Positions 12,472 through 24,011 are shown, counted from the first letter of the stretch. The stretch is DNA of 64,000 bases from Elysia chlorotica (GCA_003991915.1 RQTK01000084.1:567156-631155); one strand, 5' to 3'. The notes: generated by a model from the sequence alone, not told the origin. Numbers and translations: made by a program.

Positions 12472-15400
12472 AAGTTTTTTGATCCCATTTTGTTCCCTGA
12501 AGGTTAAGCCTGTTTCCAAATTTATAATGTTATCAGCTGAGACAGGAATCGTTGTATCCTCATGTTATTTTATGTGTGTCAGAGCCTATTATTGTGAGAC
12601 ATTAGTCTTGGGACCCATCCATAATATTGCCTTGCTGTTGACGTCAGGATACAAACTTTCTCTTTCTCTCTTTTAATGTTAACCAAAAGTACAAAAATAA
12701 TGATTCTAATTGTACAAACATTGATTTACCGGTACAAATATAATTTTGTTTTTATATGTTAGAAAAATGAAAAACTGCTTCTTTCAGGGGTTTGATGAGT
12801 ATATGAATCTAGTGCTGGATGATGCTGAAGAGGTACACATGAAAACACAGAACAAGAAGAGATTAGGTGAGTCTGATTTAGAAAGGAATAGATATATGTG
12901 ATAGATCTTTTGCAAAGTGAAGAGAGGAACACAGTGATAATTAATATAGCTGCCAACCAGTATGTATTTTAAAATATATGTATTTAGTACATATTTGACC
13001 TCCTGAGTACGTCCGTTTGTATCTGGTTGAAAAAATACATATTTGCTGCAAGGCACAAAGTTTGTTTCCAAGAATCCAGTTTTTGGAAGACCAGTTAGAC
13101 TGATTTAGACTTTAAACCATATTTGCAGACTGATTTAAACTTTAAACAGTCTTCGCTGTCAGACGCCGGTCCCCTCACACGTCACAGTTCCTACTCTGGC
13201 ACGATTAGATAAATAATTACGTATTTTGTAGTGCTGGGCATGATTGCTGCAACTCTTTCACACAGACATACGCACACACTCCCAGTGGGCGGTGGGCAGC
13301 GCATGTGGCATTATTGCATATTTACTCAAAGGTGCTACATACTGTACAAGATCTTTTGTCTACTCTTGTTGGTTATTGTATGTCAATATATCAAGAAAAA
13401 TTGATTATTCGAAATACAAGAAATAAAATATTTATTCCTGGGCTAAATTATTTAAATTATCTTCACAGCTTTCACTTCTCTATACAAATCTTGCTTATAT
13501 ATCATCATCAGGATTTCGGATGATAGATCTAAGCTTATTCTAGATCTGATATTTCAAACGAGTGATTGCTGTTGCCTGCCACTAATGTGTTGCAACTCTA
13601 GCCTAACAAATGCCATCTTTTGTGTTGTGTCACAGTTGGTGGTTTAAAATTATTGTGAAAACTTTTTGTTGATAATGATCATTTTAATGGCCCATACGGA
13701 CATCTAGATTTTCGATCACTTCCGTAAATTTACGCTCTTTTCGAGGGCACCTGATTTGTGGTATTCCTGTTAAAATTGCCGATGGAAGACATACCTCCAA
13801 ACAAATGTAGGCCTATCTGTCGACTCGAAGTGACACTACATATCGTGAAGGTGAATCTAGATCTAGACTGTGTCCTTATATTCTCCATCTAGTTGATATC
13901 CGATGGTATAAATCTAGATCTAATTTTGTGATATATATAAACAGGGAACTAGATAGTTAATCTTGAGGGACGAACTGGCTCAAGTGGCAGAGCGTCTGAT
14001 TCTCATTATGAAGTGCCTAGTTTGAGACCGTCGACTGGGCAAATTAAATGTCGGATTTGTCCCCGCGCTGGTTGATTCAGTCAACGACAATGGTATTATT
14101 CCAATTGCTTTGGGCATGCTAGAAAGCTCTTATTCTTTATTCAACCGTCTTGAAAATATATAATTTAGTTTACGCAAATCCTGAATATTGCTGAGGTGGT
14201 GTTTCTGAGATAAATTTCAACAACAACAAAAAGTTAATTATAAAGTATTTCCTTTCTCAATAGTTGGCAGCTAGGAATTAATTAAGTTTTTGAAACTAAG
14301 ATTTTTTTATACCTGGTACCTAAAATTCTTGATCAAGTATTCATAATAAGACTAACTTATTTGGTTTTGGTAAGTGGTTGGCAGCAATGTGAGTGGGCAA
14401 TGAAATGAAGCAAGGTGTCACACAGTCCCACTTCAATGAAATAATCATGTGTATCTTAGAAAGATATCCAAGAGTTAAAATAGACATGGCACAACATAAA
14501 TAACTTTAGAGATATACACAAGATATCAGTGATCATAATCTTCCGCGGAAATCCGTGATTTTGACCTGTTCGGTACTTTTTCCGCATTTTCCCCCTTTTC
14601 TTCTAAGTCCACAAATCATGGACTTTGTCTTCGAGCGGTGTTGAAATGAAAACATCATGTCATCCGTTCTGACCTGGTAGCAAAATAAATGCGCTGTCGG
14701 AACACAACTTAAGTCGTGGGGATTTTCTTTGAACAGTATCTATAATAATATAATAATACATAGTATTACCTAATAGGGTCTGTGTGCTAGAAAATTTAAT
14801 GTGTAACTATCACAACGCAAATCGCTGAAGTTTACCTTTGAGCGGTATCGATAACAGGTCTACAATGTCAACCGATTTGACCTGTGTCTGTTAAAATAAT
14901 GCGATAATGCAAGTACATGTATCTAAAAGCGCCAGTCGCTGCTGCGACTGGTAGTTTGTCGAGAATATGTTTCTTTTGTTTTGACCCACTCCATTTGGAT
15001 GTTTGCAGTGTAACACACTTTCTAGTTTCAAGCTTTTCTAGTGCATCCAAGATCATATTTTGAAAAAATAATGTTATAATTCAGGGACAGGAAATTGTTT
15101 TTTCACACCTGTCGGCACCCGAGGAACCATCAGAGGGAAGAAACCAAAAAGCAAACCTCAGATATTGCGAGGGCCTGTAATAAGAATAATTATATAGTAT
15201 ATACTTCATATTTTCTTGGTAGCTTCTGAACAGTTTCGAGCATAATGTAAATACCCGATTTACCGCGCTCTGTCAATTCAAGGTGATACCTCGAAACAAT
15301 CCAATCTGCCGTTTCCTACTTATCTAAGGCAAATAGATAGCATGGTTATCTCAATGGGATGTTTTTTTACATTTGTGACGTAGAGCGCTCTGCTTCTATT

Positions 15401-16046
15401 GAGAGAGATACAGGTTTGATCTGCTGCTTTTTTCTACTGGTTGAGTCAGTGTCAGTAGCCTATACCTCTCACGTGACAGATTCCGGCTTTTCTTTTTACG
15501 AGAGATTTGTTTTCTCTTTTAAAAAAAAATCAATGCATTTTAAAGACTGATGTCACGACCGTGTATATGCCTTTATCTCAATAATTTAATGTTCGAAAAT
15601 AGTGAATTTAAGACCCACAGTTATAACCTGAAAAGAAAAAAAAAAGAACCAACAACTCAGTGAACCTATGAACATAGAAATTAACCCAGATTACTTACTC
15701 TCCTTGAGGACTCATTTACCGATGCCAATGCACATTTTCATCTCCTGCCGTAAAAACCTGCACCCTCTAAAACTCGCTTTTCTTGTGTCCCGAGGGGCAG
15801 ATTCTTAGGCACTGTACTTGAAGTTTGCTGAGTCTGAGGTGTACAGTATATGTGTGTTCCTCTTTGGTATTGTGCTCTTTAATTTCTCTTCACTGCAGCT
15901 ATACATGTACTTAAGTTCTATTCTTACTGTAAGGGAATTATTTTTTTTTGTCATTCAATCTCCTTGCTACTTCAATATTTATTTCTCTTTCAGGACGCAT
16001 AATGCTCAAGGGTGACAACATAACATTGATTCAGCAAGTTCAATAG
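8448..16046 (+). CDS. SNRPE: Small nuclear ribonucleoprotein E (Sm-E), five exons, complete
   Basis: The exons are 8448-8501, 10649-10675, 11192-11254, 12788-12866 and 15994-16046 (stop TAG), 276 nt or 91 aa; human Sm-E is 92 aa. The protein reads [62 protein letters not shown] and [17 protein letters not shown]. Sm1 (about residues 25-66) has the [15 protein letters not shown] motif and Sm2 (about 73-87) the IMLKGDNI motif. Known role of the family: one of seven proteins in the Sm ring that binds the U-rich Sm site of U1, U2, U4 and U5 snRNAs in the spliceosome. The exon 2 acceptor is the CAG ending at 10648; using the CAG ending at 10640 would add an in-frame TGA. A poly(A) signal candidate AATAAA is at 16433-16438. 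Introns carry (CT)n runs at 10816 and 12424 and the repeat cluster at 9235-9998. Confidence 0.97.
9235..9465. repeat. Degenerate telomere-like array (CCCTAACC/CCCTATCC)
   Basis: The stretch is built from imperfect 6-12 bp words such as CCCTAACCCTATCC, CCCCAACCCTATCCC and AACCCTAACCATAACCC. It resembles the animal telomere repeat CCCTAA on the plus strand with many substitutions. Two sub-blocks share ATCCTAACGGTACCAT or ATCCTAATGGTACCAT, showing a longer period of about 120 bp. It lies in SNRPE intron 1. Confidence 0.75.
9470..9540. repeat. Self-complementary ATTACGCCC repeat
   Basis: TTGGGCGTAA and TTACGCCCAA form a perfect 10-bp hairpin with a TTTA loop. ATTACGC or ACGCCC words recur through the block. 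It starts with CCTGCCAAC, an anchor shared with blocks at about 12950 and 42964 that carry different stems. Confidence 0.7.
9541..9673 (-). mobile_element. Pogo-like transposon end (CAGTGGAACACG family)
   Basis: Reading the minus strand from 9673 gives TA, then CAGTGGAACACGTTTAAACC, a GGGGGTCTAATTTC segment, and 135 bases shared with 30057-30192 in the opposite orientation. CAGTG termini next to a TA dinucleotide are typical of pogo/Tigger-type elements. Only one end is visible, so the copy is truncated or part of a larger decayed unit. Confidence 0.5.
9788..9998 (+). ncRNA. Candidate structured RNA: six adjacent hairpins with a three-way junction
   Basis: Hairpin 1 is GTTAGC/GCTAAC (9788-9803). 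Stem P1, CACCTAC/GTAGGTG (9820-9826 with 9917-9923), encloses hairpin A (GAGTT-c-TACTCT with AGAGTA-AACTC, 9827-9859) and long hairpin B (9861-9916, about 25 pairs). Only one unpaired base separates the three stems. Hairpin C is CTCCCCT/AGGGGAG (9926-9945, loop GAAAGT). Hairpin D is GTGCTCGGC/GCCGAGCAC (9948-9979). Hairpin E is TACTC/GAGTA (9983-9998). Hairpin B contains a T-G and a G-T pair that are wobbles only if the plus strand is transcribed, which is the SNRPE sense strand. I see no match to U snRNAs, 7SK, or a hammerhead core. It could instead be a DNA-level fold-back element. Confidence 0.45.
10816..10870. repeat. (CT)n microsatellite in SNRPE intron 2
   Basis: This is a pure CT run of 55 bp, 141 bp after exon 2 of SNRPE. 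Confidence 0.95.
12424..12470. repeat. (CT)n microsatellite in SNRPE intron 3
   Basis: This is a pure CT run of about 46 bp, 318 bp before SNRPE exon 4. Confidence 0.95.
12530..12655 (+). repeat. SINE family A fragment
   Basis: TATCAGCTGAGACAGGAATC, then TTAGTCTTGGGACCCATCC and GCTGTTGACGTCAGG follow the family A body. The tRNA-like head and the clean terminus are missing. Confidence 0.6.
12948..13060. repeat. CTGCCAAC-anchored AT-rich self-complementary block
   Basis: After AGCTGCCAACC come TATGTATTTT, AAAATATATGTATTTAG, TACATATTT and, further on, AAATACATATTTGCTGC. The words are mutually complementary. The anchor is shared with 9470 and 42964, but the stem sequence is not. Confidence 0.5.
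13972..14225 (+). repeat. tRNA-derived SINE of a different body type
   Basis: The head GACGAACTGGCTCAAGTGGC is followed by AGAGCGTCTGATTC, an A-box-like segment, and TAGTTTGAGACCGTC, a decayed B box. The body after about 14040 (GGTTGATTCAGTCAACGAC) does not match family A. The extent of the 3' end is uncertain. Confidence 0.5.
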
Positions 16047-19000
16047 CATTTTGGATTCCAGTGTTGTTATATGTAATATATATTGCTTTCCTTCTGACTG
16101 TTGTATGTTACTTAACTTAGGGGCAAAGTTTTATTCATATTTTTTTTAAAGATTGTGTCAATGTAGGGGAAAACACTTAGAAAAAATTTTTGATGCAGAA
16201 AAAAAAAAGACTTATTATCATATGCTGAACAACAGATTTCAAGAAAGATGTTGGAAGTAATTTTTTACCAGGATCTTATTCCAATTACCTCTGGAAACTG
16301 TCTATGAGTTTTTTGTTATTTTCAATTTTATTCATACATTGCTATCAATTGTCATTGTCACAATGTACAAAATTTGATTTTTTCATCACCCTCATCATCA
16401 TTCTCATTAGTCATTTTGCCCATATTTGGGAAAATAAAATGATTGACCATTACATTTTAAAATGTTTTTTTGTTTGTTTTTGTTTTAATTTTTCTAAAAT
16501 TTACAGTCTGGTGTGTTTGTGCAGCTTCATGATTTACTCATAAAAAATTATTTATACAAGTATATACATGTATATATTAAATAATGGATCCTTACTGATG
16601 GGAGGGGCGCAATGGCAATATATATATATATACACATATATTATAATGTATTTATATTTAAAATATACCCGTGGGCAGTTTGCACAGAACAAGTTGTTCT
16701 TAATAATATATGAGTCTGAAGAAAAATGTCTGAATCAAGCCTAGTGATCTTCAACTACGTGTTTTCAATGCAACACAATTTAATCGTATGTACTCACATT
16801 TTTTTAGTGATCTTGGTTCATATTTAACTAGTCTAAAAAAAGTAAAACACAGTGCACTCCAAATATTTCGAAATTTCCCATAATAGGACATACCTAATAA
16901 ATCTTTTTTATTTGCTTCTTGCATTAAGTTTGTACTTAATTTGACCATTTACTGCTTGCTTTTATTTCGACGTGTTTCTAATCCAACATCGAATATGACA
17001 TTTATACTAATTTCTTTACAAAAACATGCTGGTGATTGTGTCTTTATTAGCCTTATAAAGTTATACAGTGATAAATAATCTTGCAAAAATGAATCAACTT
17101 GTACAAAGATAAGCCAATGCATTGTGCAGAAAGAACATCTCCATGTAGTTGTGTATCTACACCAACAGCCAACCCACTCTAGCTCTGGGACTCGCTTATA
17201 ATATATACACTCATCTTCTATTTCAAGTTTTGACATAAAAGTTCTGGTGACTGTAAATGTAGAACATAAATTTATGCATGCTCGTGTACTTTTGTAACTC
17301 CCAAAACACAAATGTCTCAATAAATATGAATGCTGTAAGGGTTAAAAACTACATCAAGTTGATTGGTTTCATTAAAAACAGCTAAAGCAGAAATAGACTG
17401 AAATATTACACCAAACTATTTGATAGTGTTGAACTTGAAGTACACTTTTTTTTTTTTAAAGAATATTGATAATTTAACCCTTAGACAGTCAGAACGAGGT
17501 CACCAAAGGCAAAGTGAGAGATAAAATGGGTTCTTTCACCTAAAATAGCTACAAGATACACACGAATGGCAATTATTTGAAAAAAAGATAATGAAATTTT
17601 AACATTTTGTTTATTTCTGGTAATAGTTTAAAATACTGAGACTGCATTTATTTGCAATTATGACAAGAACTGCAAATTTTTGTGAGTAGAAACTAAAAAT
17701 TCCTCTTAGAAAATCACATATGTAAATGTTAAGTGAACTGCTAAAAATAAATTAAGAAATATTATTACCGGTACCGCTCACAATGAAATTGTCATAATAG
17801 TAATACATGTAAAGAAGACCCTTGAGATTATCCCTACTTAAATAAGGTCTGCGGTCTTGAAAAAATATAGGTCGTACAAGGAGAAACTTCGTTGTGCATC
17901 CACTGAGTTCACAGGAGCATTTTTTGTACATGTACTTTGTTGCACATTTTCTCGACTGAGGCAACTCGAACAGTTTAACCAGTTAGTTCAACCGCTTGTG
18001 GTCCTAGTGTCTAGGTGTCTAGGAGAATAAAAAAGTAGGATTTCTTTGAAAACGAAAATGCAAGGCCGCCCGATCCGATGCGACCGCATCTGAAGAGGGA
18101 AACAATGTACGGTAATTCACATTTCTCAGTCTTGATCTAAATATGCAAGGGTTATGCTATTTTTTTCTCTCTTCGGCTCTGTTGTGTTAAAATCAGAAGT
18201 CTTTCTTTTTTATCCTCTGTATTCGAGGCTGGCACCATCAATAGACATTACATAATTATATATACATGTAATACAATACAAAAGTACTACATATCTATCA
18301 ATGCTTTTTGTTGCCCAAGACATGCTTTTATAAGAAATGGGTTTGGAAAAGGGGGCTTTGGTTATGTAGAAGTACTAGAAAAGTAGAAGTAATCAAATTA
18401 TGCAAAAATCACTCATACTTTTATCAAAGGAGAAAGGTCAAGTAAAAAACAACATACAGCGGTTACAAATTCGCCATACACTCCCGCAGAGGCGCAGACT
18501 AGGCAAGGCAACGCCCACTCTACAGTGGTAATTGTATTTGCAGGAACAAAATGTTTGGGCTGGAGAACGGTGTTTGGAACGACAGTTTGCTGTAGCATTG
18601 TTTGTAAAAACAATCCAACCAATCACGTGTTTATGTACTTGTCAATAGCAGAGACCGAGGTCTCACAGGGCTCGCTTTTGATAGATTTATTTATATTGTT
18701 ATTGTGGTTGATGACGCAATGGGCAATAGATGAGTTAAATTGAGTTGGAAATTAAATCGTGTAATAAGAAAGGCATTCCGATAATGTATGAAAAAAAAAA
18801 GAATGTGCTCAACTTGCCTAAAGAGCAGGTTGAGGTTGAAGCCCTAACCTCCAGATGAGACGACGCCACTGCCTGCTTGGTGCTCGAGAAATGCAAATTT
18901 CGGTCACTGACCGCAGATGGATATAGGGCAACCACCTTTAATAAATTTAACTGGCTACAGTCCCTTAAGTTCACCCGGCGATAGTGAACTGAACAGGATT

Positions 19001-19130
19001 GCTTTTCGTAAGACTGTTACAGTTTTAGTTCAAGCAAGCGAAAAGTGCATCTTTCTGAATGCATTGATAAGACAGTTGTAGTTGTACCATGTTTTATTTA
19101 CTTTTAAATATTTAGATTTCTAACGTTCTC
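16047..19130. other. Intergenic, SNRPE 3' flank
   Basis: No coding exon was recognised. The stretch holds the SNRPE 3' UTR up to about 16440, a TA-rich stretch near 16560-16640, a dispersed repeat at 16851-17330 shared with 32090-33760, and at about 18290-18400 a relic matching the interior of the pogo-like MITE at 26474-26902. Open frames at 16949-17320 and 17752-17964 (minus) show no known domain. Confidence 0.6.
16851..17330. repeat. Dispersed repeat, copy 1 (second copy split at 32090-33760)
   Basis: It begins CAGTGCACTCC, and shared words include ATTTCGAC(G/A)TGTTTC, ACAAAAA(C/G), GTGACTGTGT-like and CTCC/AAGTT-TGGT-CTGTAA segments, in the same order as 32090-32200 and 33410-33760. In the other copy about 1.2 kb lies between the two parts. 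The CAGTG start suggests a pogo-like terminal repeat, but I cannot place the other end. Confidence 0.45.
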
Positions 19131-19134
19131 CACT

Positions 19135-19400
19135 GACTTCCGTCTTTCACTGCCCGGTACTCCAAGCAGCGAGTGGTTAGGGTACGACTCTGTTGAAAGA
19201 AGAGAAATTTCTCGACTTCGTGCGCATTCACTGATTCAGTTCTAGAAGACGATTGGCAGTTAGTTGAGTAAAACAGCCGCAAACTTGCTGATATTTACCG
19301 GTCCTTGGAGCAGCAATGGTGAGTTGGCCAACAGAAGTTGGGCACCACATGGTCCCAATAGATCCGCGGTCTAAATTCACCACATGGTAAAACTACTGTA
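19135..19400. repeat. Dispersed repeat, copy 1 (copy 2 at 22255-22560)
   Basis: TCTTTCACTG, then AGCGAGTGG, GCAGCAATGGT and CCGCGGTCTAAATTCACC occur here. The matching order TCTTTCACTG, AGCGAGTGG, GCAGCAATGGT, CCACGGCCTAAACGCATC occurs at 22267-22540. An ATG followed by a good donor (ATG|GTGAGT, 19316-19324) falls inside this repeat. It would be phase-compatible with the methyltransferase exon at 20903, but being in a repeat it is weak evidence for a start exon. Confidence 0.55.
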
Positions 19401-19439
19401 GATGCTTCGTATTTTTTTAAACCTCAAAACGAGTCAAAG

Positions 19440-19692
19440 GTAATAATAATAATAATAATAATAATAAAAAGTATAGAGGCTTTAACAGACGGAGCTAGAC
19501 CTAGGGACCAAATAATGATGCGAGCGACTGAGGGAATAAGGTGAAAATAGGTTAGAAGGGACAGCCACAAACCTAGGTCTAGCTTGAGACCAACAGATAA
19601 GACAAGTAGACAAAGACACATTTTAGACTGATGACATGGACGGGGATCGAACCCGCACCTTCTACTCGGCACCCATCGCCTTCTATTATTTA
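19440..19692 (-). repeat. tRNA-derived SINE, family B, minus copy with (TTA)n tail
   Basis: The minus strand reads a tRNA-like segment with GGTGCGGGTTCGATCCCCG (perfect B box), then TTGTCTACTTGTCTTATCTG, TAGACCTAGGTTTGTGGCTG and CTAGGTCTAGCTCCGTCTG. The 3' end runs into ATT/AAT units at 19440-19467. The head at the right is truncated relative to the plus copy at 19858. Confidence 0.85.
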
Positions 19693-19857
19693 TTCTGGCT
19701 AACATGAATACTTCGGGATCCTATAGAGAAACTAGTTTGTTCACGTTCTGTAATAAAAACTTGGACAGGTCTTACTCAGCAAAGTACGATTTCTCAGTCA
19801 AGGCAAGCCGTGTGTAAAGCCCTCTGACAGGAGCTTTCATTTTTAGTAGAAGAAAGC

Positions 19858-20110
19858 CGATGGCAGAGTGGTTAAGCACACTGGTCTTCGCCTTGGCAAG
19901 GCGATGGGTGCCGAGTAGAAGGTGCGGGTTCGATCCCCGTCCATGTCATTTGTCTAAAAATGTGTCTTTGTCTACTTGTCTTATCTGTTGGTCTAAGCTA
20001 GACCTAGATTTGTGGCTGTCCCTTTCTAACCTATTTTCACCTTATTCCCTCAGTCGCTCGCATCATTATTTGGTCCCTAGGTCTAGCTCCGTCTGTTAAA
20101 GCCTCTATAG
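19858..20110 (+). repeat. tRNA-derived SINE, family B, plus copy
   Basis: The head GATGGCAGAGTGGTTAAGC is a good A box, and GCGGGTTCGATCCCCG the B box; it resembles a Ser/Leu type tRNA with a long variable arm. The acceptor arms do not pair (5' GCCGATG against 3' CCATGTC), so this is a SINE head and not a functional tRNA gene. The body matches the minus copy at 19440-19692 through GTCTAGCTCCGTCTGTTAAA, and a (CTA)n array follows at 20135. Confidence 0.85.
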
Positions 20111-20134
20111 TTGTTGGCCTGCTTCTCTGTATCA

Positions 20135-20319
<185 letters not shown>

Positions 20320-20902
20320 GCGGTTGATGAAACTCAAGAAATGGCCGCAATCTCAAGTACGAAACGAGGCAGGAAAGGCTAAAACTTGTAAAAGCATAGA
20401 TTATAACCGCGCTTCTCAAACAGTCAAAGGCAAAATAAAGCCACAACACGCCCATTAAAGGCACTTTCACAAATTACACTAAAGTCTTGATACAGAGAAT
20501 CCCTCTGACGCGTCAGAGAATAACGCAAGGCTAGCTGCAATTTGCTCCTGCCTTGGTCCCGGCAATAAGTCGACTGACTTAGATATGTAATAGTATACGT
20601 CCTAACAAAGAAGGCAATAGAGCGAGCTCACCAAAAGAATAAACAACTCACACACGTGATAAAACAACACGCACGCATGCCTTCTTGTAGATTGTACCAA
20701 AATTCGCTGTGTAATATTCGCATAATTACGAGGACAAGTACATGTAATTGCAATTATTACTTCAATTTCCTTACACAGAGCCTAGAATGTACTGTTTGCG
20801 TCGTATCCTTATAAATCGGCTTAAGAGTTTTGACTGTGTCTTCCCCCTCCCAAACAAGACCCCCAAGCTATACGTGTACTCCACGTGCAATATTATTTTC
20901 AG

Positions 20903-21733
20903 TTTCAAGAGTGTGGCGGGAAACCTGAGGGTCGTGTATCAGATCTGGCTGCCGGAGGTTTCGGACACAACTCGAGCAGCTACGAGACGCACCGGCCCGG
21001 CTATACGCCACAAGCTGTCAGCATCATCGGCCGGGCTGTGGCAGCTGTTGCCGCGGTAGGGGACGCCACTCGATACACTGTCTTGGAGCTCGGGGCCGGC
21101 ACTGGCAAACTGACGGAGCAGCTGGTCAAGGAGTTAACGCCCACAAGCAGATATCTGGCTGTCGACCCTTCCAGAAACTTCCTGGCCGCGCTGGAGGAGA
21201 AGTCCCTGGGTGTGGAGACTGTGGTGGCCAGCGCTGCGCAGCTCCCTGTGGCGGCCCAGAGCGTCCAGGCGGTGGTCTGTGCCCAGAGTTTCCACTGGTT
21301 CTCTGACCCGGACAGTCTGAGGAGTATTCACCGCGTGCTGGCTCCGGGAGGGATTCTCGTGCTCATCTGGAACAAGGAGAACCTCAACAACGATTGGCGC
21401 CAGAAGATCTTCCAACAAAGACTTCAGATTAAGAGGAGAATCGGCGCGAACACTAGTGAGATCTATTATACTGGAGAATGGAAAAATCACATCGACCGTT
21501 GCCAACTGTTTTCACTGAGGGAATATCACGATTTGCCAGGCGTGGAGTTCCGTGGTTCCCTAGAAAAGATCTTGTCGCATGAGGCCACTATCTCTTGTTA
21601 TAATGCGCTGCCACCAGATGAGAAAGAAGCGTACATGGAAGATCTGCGGGCTGTGCTGATCAGTTGGCCAGGCCTAGACCCTAGCGATATGGAAATACCC
21701 TACACCACTGAGCTCTACGTTTACGTTGCTTAA
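20903..21733 (+). CDS. Class I SAM-dependent methyltransferase, terminal exon (start exon not found)
   Basis: This exon reads 276 residues to TAA at 21733. The N-terminal region has GGFGHNSSSYETHRPGYTP, typical of the small Methyltransf_11 proteins. Motif I is VLELGAGTGKL (about residues 60-70), the acidic SAM residue is in YLAVDPSRN (84-92), SAAQLP follows at about 110, QSFHWF at 128-133, and VLAPGGILVLIW at 145-156. There is no in-frame ATG before the motifs. The frame upstream opens only with GTG at 20885, and TATTATTTTCAG ends at 20902, so I take 20903 as a 3' splice boundary. A start exon at 19316-19318 (ATG|GTGAGT) would fit the phase but lies in a repeat. The exon is clearly more GC-rich than its flanks. 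AATAAA is at 21901-21906. The substrate cannot be told. Confidence 0.85.
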   Translation, partial: FQECGGKPEGRVSDLAAGGFGHNSSSYETHRPGYTPQAVSIIGRAVAAVAAVGDATRYTVLELGAGTGKLTEQLVKELTPTSRYLAVDPSRNFLAALEEKSLGVETVVASAAQLPVAAQSVQAVVCAQSFHWFSDPDSLRSIHRVLAPGGILVLIWNKENLNNDWRQKIFQQRLQIKRRIGANTSEIYYTGEWKNHIDRCQLFSLREYHDLPGVEFRGSLEKILSHEATISCYNALPPDEKEAYMEDLRAVLISWPGLDPSDMEIPYTTELYVYVA

Positions 21734-24011
21734 AACCAAACTGGGAGGAACATTCTGTAGCTTTTTTTTCCACATGTCTTGCACTTCATACAAAGTATTT
21801 CAAACTTTTAACTTTTAAGTGAATATTTTATTGTACACAGATAGCCTTTATACATGATATGTATCAAACCTTCAATCAAAAATGTTTGAATCAGGTGAAA
21901 AATAAAGCTTTGGAAGCGGAGGCACATAGTTTGTTTGATGTATTGCACAAGTTTGATTGGACAACAATATAATCCAAAAAGGTATAATCTAAGGCAAAAC
22001 ATCGCTTGACGTTATATTTGGAACTAAAGAAACCAATTAGGAGACGGTATACATAATTTTTGGTTGAGGCTACTTGCACCATATGACTCAGATAGCCTTT
22101 CAGACTATTTGAACCATGTGATGTTATCCGGTTAACTGCTTCAGTCCTTTTGTTTTCGTAGCTCTATCTTAGTGGAAGAGGTTCTAAGTATGTAACTTTC
22201 GTTTAAAAATTCCTCTTTTACTTACTTTGCCATCTAGATTTTTTACCCTGTCCTCAGGTTCATGTCTTTCACTGTTCGACACTGCAACAAGCGAGTGGCG
22301 ATCTTCCCACTCCTTTCGGGAAAAAAAAAAAACGAAAAAAAAACAAAACAGGATACATTTTTGCACTATCGGGGCAGATAAGGTCCAGAAGTAGAAGTCA
22401 AATGGTGGGTTTTTTTAGTCAACCGGCCACAATGTTGCCGATAGCTACCGCCCATAGATGCAGCAATGGTCAGTTAATAACAGTAAACAGTAGTTGGACA
22501 CAGCATGGTTGAAAAAATAGAGCCACGGCCTAAACGCATCTCATGTTTAAAAAAGTAGACCCCTGGTCTCTAAATGTACCCGAGTTCAAATGAACAATAT
22601 GGTAAAGGTAAACCCGTGGACTAAATGCACCACCTGATGAAAATACACCCGTGTTCTTCACGCACCTTTGCTATTTTTTAATATACACGGGTAATAAGAC
22701 AAATAGCAAATCTTGGGACATTACTTTTTTGCGTGGATTCCAACCACCTAAGTTCACAAACTCTATCTAGAGCTAGATCTTTTGCATATATCATGTGTCT
22801 TCTTTTTCAGTTAGATTTTCTATGTACAAGAATAGCAAGTTACATACCTACTATCTTAATTAAAAATTTGAGTTTCGTAAGAGGGTGATGGTAGGGGATA
22901 AAACTTTACTGCATTATTCAATGTATAAACCCAGGTCTATAGCAAATTAGCGATCATAAAACTGTACTGGGCATAATTTTGGCTGTTCCACCGGCTAACA
23001 TTGCATTATGCAGCCTTGTTTACTTTGATAATGAAACAAGAGTTAGGTGTCTGTAGGGGAAGGTGGGGTTATCACTAATAATATTAGGCCTACTTATGCC
23101 AGTGGTGTGGGGAGAATGAATGGACTGGGACACATGTGCAGGTTTAAGGTGCCAGAATACGATGATCACCATCCGCAAACTTTCTCAATTTTTTTTTCAT
23201 TTCATGTTGGGAATGGGTTTACTAGAGTAGATCTATTTTCAAACTCCTCATTAGCAGGATTATCTGATTTAGTCTTGTTCTTTCAAAAATAAATTATATG
23301 GCTCAAATGAGTGAAAAACTGGTATTTTCAAACCTCTCAATATTCGGATGTTATTAAAAATGGGGCTGCTGTATATATTAGTTTTATTGGCAGAACTACA
23401 GCATATCAATTGTGAACTGCATTTGATAGTTGGCTAACATTAACAGAAATGTAATAAAATTTCATAACACTACACTATTTTTTTATATTTGATTTTTCAC
23501 TAAAACTCACCATCAACAGCCTGTAGTGTTTATGCACAAAATAGATAACATGCAGAAGGAAAAAAAAAGATCTAAAATAGATTATAAATTTCGAAACACA
23601 GCCTTTCCCCCACCCTCCCCCTCCCACAACCTTCCACTATCTGTGTATTTCAAGAGAATAGTGAATATGAACATGGAAACTTACTAGAAATTAATTCAGA
23701 CAAGAGTGCAAGACCAATAATGTTAATGAGTTAAAGAAACCATTAACGGATCTCTTCACCTTTTATTAACGTTAAAAATATGTAAGTACAACAAGCAATA
23801 GATACAAACAATACATGCATGAAATACAATTCACACATAAACAATGATTGAAAAATTGATGAAAAAACAATTGATTGTAATTACATAAAAAGACATCATT
23901 TGGATCATTGGATCCAAGGAAAAAAATTTGAAGCATTACAAGTATTATTTATAAGATCAACATTTTCAGTAAACGGACACAGTGTTTTTAAAAATATTTA
24001 TCAACAACCGG
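21734..24011. other. Intergenic between the methyltransferase and ILF2
   Basis: No coding exon was seen. It contains the methyltransferase 3' UTR, the dispersed repeat at 22255-22680 and otherwise AT-rich unique-looking sequence. The two genes converge here. The open frame at 23047-23292 has no recognisable content. Confidence 0.6.
22255..22680. repeat. Dispersed repeat, copy 2, with a degenerate 35-45 bp tandem end
   Basis: It matches 19135-19400 (TCTTTCACTG, AGCGAGTGG, GCAGCAATGGT). Its right part repeats a unit of the form GTAGACCCCTGG-CTAAATG-ACC, GTAAACCCGTGGACTAAATG-CACC, ATACACCCGTG-CACGCACC. The single unit at 19361-19390 is GATCCGCGGTCTAAATTCACC. Confidence 0.5.

Noticed and set aside
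16949-17320. 123-residue minus frame
   Set aside because: It lies in a dispersed repeat whose other copy (33410-33760) does not keep the frame.
19858-19938. tRNA-Ser/Leu-like gene with good A and B boxes
   Set aside because: Acceptor arms do not pair and the sequence continues into a body shared with the inverted copy at 19440-19692, so it is a SINE head.
20885-20902. GTG start extending the methyltransferase upstream
   Set aside because: Animal nuclear genes rarely start at GTG, and these bases form the polypyrimidine-AG acceptor instead.
20748-21059. Open frame overlapping the methyltransferase exon in another frame
   Set aside because: It is a shadow; only the frame with the SAM-binding motifs is conserved. 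The 21134-21505 minus frame is a shadow as well.
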